Origin: Ypsolopha sequella
Lineage: Eukaryota; Arthropoda; Insecta; Lepidoptera; Ypsolophidae
Assembly: GCA_934047225.1 (NCBI GenBank)
Contig: OW203992.1
Span: 15,613,501-15,677,500 of the forward strand
Direction of reading: 5' to 3'
Length of the DNA: 64,000 bases
Below are positions 56,840 through 64,000 of the stretch, piece by piece. The stretch's first letter is position 1; each line of letters begins with the position of its first letter. The notes under the pieces were generated by a model that searched no databases, was not told the origin of the DNA, and worked only from the letters and a program-made list of their open reading frames with translations. The translations under genes were made by a program, and so were the position numbers.

Positions 56840-57149
56840 TAGATAAAATTTCATCGAAATCCATGTTAATTAGTCTATTCCGCAAAATTTATACAGTAGT
56901 TGGTACTTGGTAACGGACGAGCGATAGATACCGACATTATGTGGCAGGCAATTACTGCAATTCTGCTGTTTACAAACGGCGTCGCCAGTTTCTGCCTGCC
57001 ACATAGGTATACCTATATAATAAAGGATGAAGAACTAGTTTAGTGAAATATGTTGGAGCAATAAGGGCATTTTTTGGCGCCGAGAAATTATTCCTCCATC
57101 TAGTTTGATACGATACACCAATTTGTTTAGTGGTTAGTATCTATTAACA
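56840..57149. other. No gene seen
   Basis: CTGCCTGCCACATAGGTATA (57001) and TTATGTGGCAGGCAATTACT (56947) form an inverted pair, another small inverted-repeat element at about 56947-57010. Confidence 0.4.
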
Positions 57150-57225
57150 TTATATCATTGCAGTATAGAAACGCAGAAAGAAAAGTAAATCTTAACGTGA
57201 GGAGCTCTGAACCGGGATTCTACTA
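57150..57225. repeat. Family I repeat, copy 2
   Basis: GCAGTATAGAAACGCAGAAA, AAAAGTAAATCT and GAGGAGCTCTGAACCGGGAT; the reverse complement of part of 44195-44300. Confidence 0.6.
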
Positions 57226-57542
57226 AATAGTTGGTACAATATTTAAGTATTTATTTATAAAGAAGGTAACAAGGTGTCCGATCGGACTTGCACTGTAGAG
57301 TCAGTCATTTCCACTCGGAAGAGCTCTTAATATCCCCATATGATTATGGTCAATACATTACATATTATTTTTCTTAAGGACGAAATACCTAATACCCAAC
57401 AAAGCACGCGCGTGCTCATAATCGGTGATCTAATTTTAGTGACATCAAAACAATCACGTTACTTGATGTGTCTCTCTGACATGGACAATACGTACGTACT
57501 ATCAGGGAAAGTTGGCTGATCCACAGTGGCGTGCATAGAACT

Positions 57543-57762
57543 TTTTCTGGAAAAGCAATCAGAAGGTCTAGCTTGAAAATAAAAAAATATGAAAAAATTT
57601 AAATAACACTTTGAAAAAGAAAGTTTATATGACGCCAGGGTAGGCACTGTCAACCCTAGAGTGAACATTTTCATACCAACTTTTTTTTCAAATTGTTATT
57701 TAATTTTTTTCATATTTTTTTTATTGTCAAACTTGACCTTCTGTTTGCTTTTCCGGAAAAAA
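57543..57762. repeat. MITE family F copy 2
   Basis: GGAAAAGCAATCAGAAGGTC..TTGAAAATAAAAAAATATG faces CATATTTTTTTTATTG..TTGACCTTCTGTTTGCTTTT. The centre CCAGGGTAGGCACTGTCAAC corresponds to the hairpin of copy 1 with two changes. Confidence 0.8.
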
Positions 57763-57899
57763 GTCATTTTTTGTAAGTAGCAGAGTCCGTCGATAAGATC
57801 AGGATGCCGAGGTCTTGCGAATCCCGACCTTCAAGCATATTCACCAATGTGTTTTTAGGGTTCAGTACGTAAAGGGCAAAGCGGAGCCCTATTAATGTC

Positions 57900-57987
57900 A
57901 CTCTGAAAAACTCATTGGTGCATGCCCGACCGGGGTTCGAACGTGGATCTCAAAATTGAGAGACCAGCGTTCTCTACGCTTGAGCTA
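57900..57987 (-). repeat. SINE tRNA-like head
   Basis: On the minus strand: TAGCTCAAGCGTAGAGAACG (box A-like) and ACGTTCGAACCCCGG (box B-like), ending ATGCACCAATGAGTTTTTC. Family G copy 2 inserted at a TA directly at its 5' end (57986-57987). Confidence 0.65.
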
Positions 57988-59256
57988 TAGTGCGCGCCAA
58001 TCTTTTAGTCGCCTCTGATTGAGTTACGAGTGCAAGCTTGCGCAGGTACAGTCATGGAAACAATAATATCAACGGTTGATTATTAAATGTTTACTATAAG
58101 TGGGAAGGTGTATTTGTTGTACCTACCTATTTGATATATATTTATTATTTTAGTGCAATCTTAACTGTTTAAATAAAACAAATTAATATAAACACAATTT
58201 TCCTACATTGTCGCCTTAAAACGCTTTAACGACCGCGTGGCATAACAACAACAATAAACTTTAACAAAGGAAATCAACAAAACAACAAATAAAGGCGACA
58301 CAAGCAGATTCAACGATTAACTTAACGAATCATAGAATTTTTTCCTCGTAGGTACTTTTCATGCAACGCGCGCGTGTGTAGTGTACGGACGTAGCACTAA
58401 CACTAAAGGCCGGTACACACCGGATGCGTGTGCGTGGCGTGTGCAGCACGTATGCGTGGCAGCACCAGTTGTATTGTATGAGACTATATGGAAGACGTCA
58501 GACTGAATGCGTTGCGTGCACAATGCGTGGCAGGAGCCGCACGCGTCACGCAACGCACACGCCACGCATCGCTCTGAACACAAACCGACTGCGTGCACGC
58601 GTGACGCGGAGCGGCAATGTGCTGCACGTCTCTACGGCGTGTGTACACGCAAGCAATTTTGTATTTTTTTACAAAATTTACCGCGGTTTAGCATGAGTGT
58701 CGCTTTGAAGGAAAGGTAATAGAAATTGTGAGGAACCATTGTTGCTTATTTGACCAGAGTAACAAAGATTATAAAAATATGCATTACAAGATATTGTTAT
58801 GGGAAAGGATTAAAGGGCATTACTGGATATAGAAGGTAAAAAAAATATTTACGATTTTTAATATGTTGGATAATTTAATATTTTAAGCATTTAAATACGT
58901 AACAAACTTTTTTCGGATACTGCCAAAACAGTAAGTACGCATCAGGCTGATGCGTTGCGTAGCTACGCAATCACCCTGCGTGGCGTGCGCAGCTCCGTGT
59001 GACAGTACTAACACGCCGTAGCTACGCAGACGTGCTGCACACGCCACGCACACGTCACGCACACGCATCTGGTCTGTATCGGCCTTAACGCATAGTGTTG
59101 ACACCTGCTGAATGGCGAGCGGGGGGTGTGGTGCGGCACGCAGGCGGGTGTGCTCCGCGTCCTCGCTCCTGTAACGTCCCCCTGACACCGTAAAACGGCT
59201 ATTGCGTCGCTTCTTGCGTCTATCTTCAGAGGCGACTAAAAGATTGGCGCGCACTG
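57988..59256. mobile_element. TA-flanked element, family G copy 2 (interrupted)
   Basis: Same inverted ends as copy 1 (TAGTGCGCGCCAATC / GATTGGCGCGCACTG), TA outside both (57986-57987, 59257-59258). Collinear with copy 1 except for the 679-bp insert at 58407-59085. It inserted into a SINE head. The 156-codon minus frame 58883-59353 runs across the insert boundary and is an artefact. Confidence 0.9.
58407..59085. mobile_element. TAA-flanked insert (PIF/Harbinger-like MITE)
   Basis: TAA at 58404-58406 and 59086-59088. Copy 1 of the host shows the uninterrupted site with a single TAA. Inverted ends AGGCCGGTACACACCGGATG and CATCTGGTCTGTATCGGCCT, then GCGTGTGCGTG..GTGTGCAGCACG in both arms. Very rich in GCGTG/CACGC motifs. 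A 3-bp TAA duplication fits PIF/Harbinger. No transposase; frames at 58.4-58.7 kb come from the GCGTG repeats. Confidence 0.85.
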
Positions 59257-59279
59257 TACCGCTGCAACTGCATATTGGC

Positions 59280-59640
59280 ATATGATCGCATAATTTAGTT
59301 TTAAAGTTCCGTACCTGAATACCTAACAACTTAATTTTACAGTTTTGTTTCATGAATTTTGTAGGTAATGATAAATTTGTAATTTCTGTTCAAATTATTT
59401 TAGTGCAGGGATTTCGTCCGCTAACGACAGACCCTCGCTCACTTGACAACTTGAATTCGGAACATATCGCGTGTCGCGAAATAAATTCATGTAAGTCGAT
59501 CCGTCTTTATACTTAATTATGAATTCAACTTATAATAGTAACAAATCTAAAATTATTTAAGTAACTTATTTGTATTGAATGGAATGAAATCTTCAAGGCA
59601 CGAGTCCTAATTGCATTTCACTGACCAGTTTTATTTTATT
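59280..59640 (-). repeat. CCGGTCAAGTGCGA-type repeat fragment, minus strand
   Basis: AAAGTTCCGTACCTGAATAC and AACAACTTAATTTTACAGTT at one end, CACGAGTCCTAATTGCATTT then CACTGACCAGTTTT at the other. About 150 bp of other DNA (59404-59560) interrupts it. Confidence 0.6.
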
Positions 59641-59929
59641 GGCATTTATGTGCATAACATTATACTTTCCACTTGCTAAACTTACAATCAATTCTTTTTT
59701 AAAGCTAAACAATGTAAAAATGAAAATTCGGTTATTAAAAATAAAAACCGCTATTTGTGTTTGCGGGCCTTCCCCCGATAGTACTTGAACTCATTTAGGT
59801 AACTTTGACGGCAGCGGCGGAAGAACAGGCGCTCTTTTGTCACGTAAGCTAATGTCCTCAGTCGCATTGTAAATGATTCTTTTTTGTTTATCTTTGGTAA
59901 ATGGCTCCAATTGTAATTCGTAAATCATT

Positions 59930-60215
59930 ACGAGATTTAGGTTTAATAAGCCATATTTTAGAAGTTTTGGTCTAAAAAACCTCATGGTGATAATTATTTT
60001 TACGAAAAGGCTGCAACTTCCATTTGCCCTCTTGTGACGTAACTTGAGTATTGGCTGTTTAGAAATGTATCCTTTGCTATCAAGATAAATTTATAATAAT
60101 TTGCTAGATGACAGATGACTAGAGAGACAGAAACAGACCACTTTTTTTATAAGCAATCCATGGACCTATAAGCAATCACACATCACAATCAGTATAAAGC
60201 CTAGTTTACCCCCTC
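59930..60215 (-). repeat. Dispersed repeat, family H copy 3, minus strand
   Basis: GAGATTTAGGTTTAATAAGC, GGTCTAAAAAACCTCATGGT, CTTTGCTATCAAGATAAATT and ATAAGCAATCACACATCACA are the reverse complement of family H copy 1. Confidence 0.8.
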
Positions 60216-60836
60216 TTAAGAGGGTATGTTAATTTTATTTTGTCACCCCTCTCGCACTCTAAGCGAAACAACGTGCAGTGCGAGAAGAATGGACTCAAGG
60301 CGAAAGAGAAAAAAGTATGTGAAAACTGAAAATAGCTGGCATAATTTCCAAAATTAAAAATCTAGATATTGTTATAATCCGTCTAATAAAATGGGTTTGA
60401 AATCTATATATTATTCCTGTTCATCAAACGAGTAGAAAAGGTTATAGCATAGTATATAATTTCGATGTGTAATTATTCTATCTAGGAAAATTTATCCAAA
60501 CATGTTCTCCAAAATCAAAACTAAATTGTGTAGTCAAAATGCATATACTAGAAGTTAATAAAATAATCGTGTATTCATGAAATACTCATAAAAAATTTAG
60601 CCCTATTTTATAACATTTTACAAAATTATTTTATTTTACAAAAATACAAAAACATTTATTTCTCAAAAATACAATCGAAGAGTACAATGAAGGTAGCTAC
60701 AAAAATATTCACACTACAAACACGATTTATTGTACAGTACTATGACATTCTGGTAGAAACGATCTTTAAAATATTTACAATTTTGAGCATTTGGTAACAA
60801 CAAGACTACCCACTAACTCAGACTTGTTCCGCGCGA
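60216..60836. other. No gene seen
   Basis: AT-rich. A short CCCCTCTTAAGAGGG palindrome lies near 60215. Confidence 0.35.
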
Positions 60837-60838
60837 TA

Positions 60839-61105
60839 TACAATGTGTAACAGAAAGGTGTAAGATATGTTTGAAGAGCTTATTCAGTCAATGGTATAGA
60901 ACAACTTTTACTATGGAGCCAACCCTGAAATCACAAAAAAAAATCTGCCCATCCATACATTTTGGCCGAGCGGCATTGCATTTTTCTATGAAACAGTTAT
61001 TTTTTTTTTTTTTTTCGAGATACAGGGTTTGTTCCATAGTAAGAGTTGTTCTATACCATTGACTGAATAAGCTCTTCAAATATGGTTACACCTTTCTGTT
61101 ACACG
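60839..61105. repeat. Palindromic MITE, family B copy 1
   Basis: Ends TACAATGTGTAACAGAAAGG and CCTTTCTGTTACACGTA. Inward TGAAGAGCTTATTCAGTCAA / TTGACTGAATAAGCTCTTCA and TAGAACAACT.TTACTATGGA also pair. TA flanks. Because it is a palindrome, both strands carry a frame beginning MKSLFSQWYRTT; neither is a gene. Confidence 0.9.
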
Positions 61106-61109
61106 TAAG

Positions 61110-62740
61110 AATAATAAAATTATATTCTCTGAAATACAACAACAGAAAACTCTCTAAGTATTATTTACTTGCTCAGCGAAGCCAAATCTCGAAATGGTGT
61201 TCGAATTTTAGCTCAATATATTTTTGAAAGCTTTCCACAAAAAAAAAATAGATGTGACAAAAGTGAAGACATAATTATGTATAATATATTCATATTCAAC
61301 ACACATTTCGGTATTAGTATCAATGGAACAATTTTGATCTACTGATGAATCGAAAGATAATTTCATGCATTTGCTATTATTTAAGTTCTCCTTCAACATC
61401 ATCATCATCATAACAAGGACCTTGTTTCTCTTAATTTTGAAATATTTGATAATCAAATTATGAAAGTAAACAGGATCATGACATGTCTTCAAAACTGCTG
61501 ATTTGTGTTTAGTTTTGGGCTCAGTAGTTTGTGTCAGGTTGCATAATGACAGACTGATACACCAGACCTAGGGTTTCTGTTTCTTGAAAACAACATTATC
61601 AGTTCTAGGAAATCTATCCAGGCTAAGCAATGGGACCCTTATCGCTGCTACAATGTAGTTCTAAGCAGTTTGGACTGTCGTTAGTAATTCGATAGTGCCA
61701 TTCTAAACCTTTGAGAATTGATAACAATAAAATGATTGCAACAATGATGCACTTACGAGTTATTGAAGACAAGCATAACAAAAAACTGCATCGTGAAAAT
61801 AGAATTCAAAGCTTCGGGTTTTATCTGTCGCAGGTAAATTGTCAGAGCTGTGAAAATATAATTTAACGGTAGGTTTTTGTTAGGTTTTCTATAATCTAAT
61901 CTAACCTAGTGAAATTATAATTTCACGGCTTTGACAATTTACCTGTGACAAATTTATTAATTCGTCAAAATATATTTATTATATTATGTATTATTACGTA
62001 TATTATTCAATATTCTCTATGCGACTGACGACGACCACTGAAATATATATCAAAAAAATTAATACTTTTCACAATATCCATTAACCAAAATTTATCGTAA
62101 GTGAGTTGTGCTATGAGAACTCCGAAGAAAAGTATTAATAAGCCAGGTTTTATGTGTTTTCTCACCATTCGTCCTCCAGAAATGTGCAGGGAAGGGAGGG
62201 ACTAAATGAAAAATGACCTGCGGACGTACCAGTTAGGAACCGGCCTTACTTGATTTCTGCGGCACGCGGTTCGGACAATACTTAAGGTGGCTCCGTCGGA
62301 ATAATTAGCAACTCGATTCATCGTGGTTGAAATTTCGAACAAAACCATATTAAAATAAAGTCCTTAGCAGCTCGCACTGCAACATGGCTGTTGCGTCATT
62401 CGCTGCGGCTGACAAGTGCGAAAATAGTATGTTTTTAATCTATTTGATCTAAAATAAAGTTAATTTCCAAGAACTGAGAAAACCAAATCATTTTATATTA
62501 TTTTGTCTAGAAGTTTATAAATTTTTATACCGTTTCGATAAAAACTGCGGCAGTTCTGTTGTTACAAGTGAATAAAAAATCGAGAAATAAGGGTAAACTT
62601 AGAAGTTTCTTGATTCACTTCAGTATAATAAAATGAAATTCAGGAAAAACCACATCACTATTGGTATCATGCAGATTACTATGTATTTTTCTTCTGTTGA
62701 AAAATGTATAGTTACCGTATAAAATTATTAATACGTATGC
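61110..62740. other. No gene seen; (ATC)n run and GC-richer patch
   Basis: CATCATCATCATCAT at 61397-61411. 62215-62330 is GC-richer (for example CGGCACGCGGTTCGGACAAT). The small MITE at 61826-61951 is listed separately. Confidence 0.35.
61826..61951. repeat. 126-bp MITE
   Basis: TGTCGCAGGTAAATTGTCAG..CTGTGAAAATATAATTT faces AAATTATAATTTCACGGCTT and TGACAATTTACCTGTGACA. Confidence 0.85.
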
Positions 62741-62744
62741 TTAA

Positions 62745-63353
62745 GAGGCCGGCGGAGCAACCCTAGTTCATACAAACGACATACCAAAACCATTTGTAAA
62801 TCATAGATATTCTTAGGATTGTGTGTGTTTATTCCGATTGGATTACAGAATATCTAGGTTCCCAAATATATATTTTCAAAGGACACTGATTTACAGACGA
62901 AATACAAGCAATTTGAAATTTCCATAGAATGCTTATTTTTCTCATATTTCCTGTTTAAATCAGTGTTCTTATATAATATACAATGTGTAACAGAAAGGTG
63001 TAACCGTATTTGAAGAGGTTATTCAGTCAATGGTTTAGAACAACTTTTACTATGGAACAAATACTGTATATTGAAAAAAAAAATACTCGCTTCTTAGGGA
63101 AATGCAATGCCGCTCGGCCGAAATGTATGGAAGGGCAGATTTTTTCTTTAATATTGGTAAATGTAAAAGTTGTTCTATTCCATTGACTGAATAAGCTCTT
63201 CAAATATGGTTACACCTTTCTGTTACACCTTGTATAATTGGAAACCTAGATATTGTGTAATGCAATCGGAATACACACTACCTTAAGAATTTCTATGGTT
63301 TACAAATGGTTTTGGCATTTCGTTTGTATGAACTAGGATTGCTCGCCGGCCTC
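62745..63353. mobile_element. TTAA-flanked element with long inverted arms (piggyBac-like MITE)
   Basis: TTAA at 62741-62744 and 63354-63357. Arms over 110 bp: GAGGCCGGCGGAGCAACCCT / ..TTGCTCGCCGGCCTC, GTTCATACAAACGA, CCAAAACCATTTGTAAA and AATATCTAGGTT. The middle is occupied by a family B MITE. Confidence 0.85.
62979..63234. repeat. Palindromic MITE, family B copy 2 (nested)
   Basis: TACAATGTGTAACAGAAAGG ... CCTTTCTGTTACACCTTGTA, TA on both sides (62977-62978, 63235-63236). The right terminus keeps the fuller TACAAGGTG form. Nested within the TTAA element. Confidence 0.9.
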
Positions 63354-63596
63354 TTAAAGGTGGATGCGACGGAATGCGTTACCAAACGCAAAACTTATGA
63401 TTGCTTTTCTTATTTTTGAATAAAAAGTATTAAATGAATGTGATTTATCACATTACGCGACAATTAGGCTTTTCATTAGGCTGTTAATTAGGCTTTTCTA
63501 GCAAAGTTATGTTATTTTATGCATAACGTTTCAAATTATCCTGCATTACAACTAGTTTAACTTTACAGTTGCTAGAAAATAACTCTGCTAGAAAAG

Positions 63597-64000
63597 AATG
63601 AATGAATGAATGAATAAACACTTTATTGCGCACAAATAAGAAGACAAGATACACACAAAGAACAGATATAAGGCAAGGGCGGACTTATTCCTATAAGAAA
63701 TTTCTTCCAGTCAACCTTGGGAAAACATGAAAACATTTTTATCTTGGTAATTTAACTAAATCAGTGCATAACATTATTTAAAAGTTATTTTAAAACCTAT
63801 TACCTAAACATAAAAATATACTACATACAAATACTTACATAAATACACAGATACATATATACAGACAAACAGTAGCTTAGTCAGTAAGTCATTACTGAGA
63901 GAGGAGAGGTACATTTTTTTCAAACTGTAGTTAAAAGAGGATACAGAAGGAAGATCTTTGAAAAGCTTAATTAACATTAAACTACGATCGCTTAATGCCA
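63597..64000 (-). mobile_element. LINE 3' end, runs off the window
   Basis: On the minus strand: coding end, 3' untranslated DNA with AGGTTGACTGGAAGAAATTT, GGCACAATAAAG-type tail (GCGCAATAAAGTG), and terminal ATTC/CATT units (AATG)n on the plus strand at 63597-63615. Same LINE group as 33.0-34.4 kb by its tail. Confidence 0.7.
63804..63998 (-). CDS. Partial LINE polyprotein C-terminus
   Basis: 64 codons and TAG on the minus strand, open to the window edge. The segment KLFKDLPSVSSFNYSLKKMYL resembles the LP....FK..LK end of CR1/Jockey-type polyproteins, but the WNSLP motif itself is not in view. It is followed by LINE 3' untranslated DNA. It would lie after the catalytic region. Could be a fortuitous open stretch. 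Confidence 0.4.
   Translation of the reverse strand, partial: ALSDRSLMLIKLFKDLPSVSSFNYSLKKMYLSSLSNDLLTKLLFVCIYVSVYLCKYLYVVYFYV

Noticed and set aside
58883..59353. 156-codon minus frame, one of the longest in the window
   Set aside because: It crosses the border between a TAA-flanked insert and family G, and copy 1 of family G gives a different frame; chance reading.
60871..61079. Opposite-strand frames both beginning MKSLFSQWYRTT
   Set aside because: They mirror each other because the DNA is a palindromic MITE (family B); neither is a gene.

Overview
The window is AT-rich, repeat-dense eukaryotic DNA, almost certainly from a moth or butterfly. The pointers are interspersed repeats that I know from lepidopteran genomes (the CCGGCCAAGTGCGAGTCGG...GGTTCCGTACC family, the GCCCGCGGCTTCG family, and LINE tails reading TGGAAGAAATC...GATAAG...CAATAAA), tRNA-derived SINEs, and very many short inverted-repeat DNA transposons. 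No bacterial signatures and no complete host protein-coding gene were found. The window reads as intergenic or long-intron sequence built from nested mobile elements.

Layout. 0.3-8.5 kb: interspersed repeats, a palindromic MITE at 2.9 kb, a hAT-like element at 3.7-4.4 kb. 8.5-9.9 kb: unique GC-rich islands. 10-21 kb: scattered MITEs in unassigned DNA. 21.5-22.1 kb: a TA-flanked element (family G) that recurs at 58-59.3 kb. 22.6-25.5 kb: three related exon-like segments on the minus strand, two of them lying between diverged inverted repeats. 26.8-27.3 kb: a 13-copy, 37-bp tandem array. 28.6-31.4 kb: an inverted-repeat element with about 130-bp internal monomers, interrupted by a 5'-truncated LINE that still encodes the end of a reverse transcriptase and a complete-looking restriction-like endonuclease domain; this is the only long coding region. 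33.0-34.4 kb: a second LINE 3' end, broken by a hAT-type MITE with perfect 8-bp target duplication. 37.2-41.6 kb: an old inverted-repeat element, itself invaded by a TA-flanked element with about 210-bp arms. 42-44 kb: SINEs, one carrying a TTAA-flanked MITE. 45-49.5 kb: mostly unique DNA with islands that might be regulatory, one rich in GCCAT motifs. 49.8-60.2 kb: more repeats, including a perfect 40-bp-arm palindrome, a tRNA-like sequence inside an inverted-repeat element, and family G copy 2 carrying a TAA-flanked insert. 60.8-64 kb: two copies of a palindromic MITE, one nested in a TTAA element, then a LINE fragment running off the end.

The strongest story is the layering of insertions. 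Several are dated relative to each other by target duplications, and in two cases (28.7 kb LINE, 58.4 kb insert) the uninterrupted version can be read elsewhere in the window. I see no convincing new multi-gene biological system; the most open-ended signals are the triplicated exon-like segments, the monomer-bearing host element, and the tRNA-like core in an inverted-repeat element.
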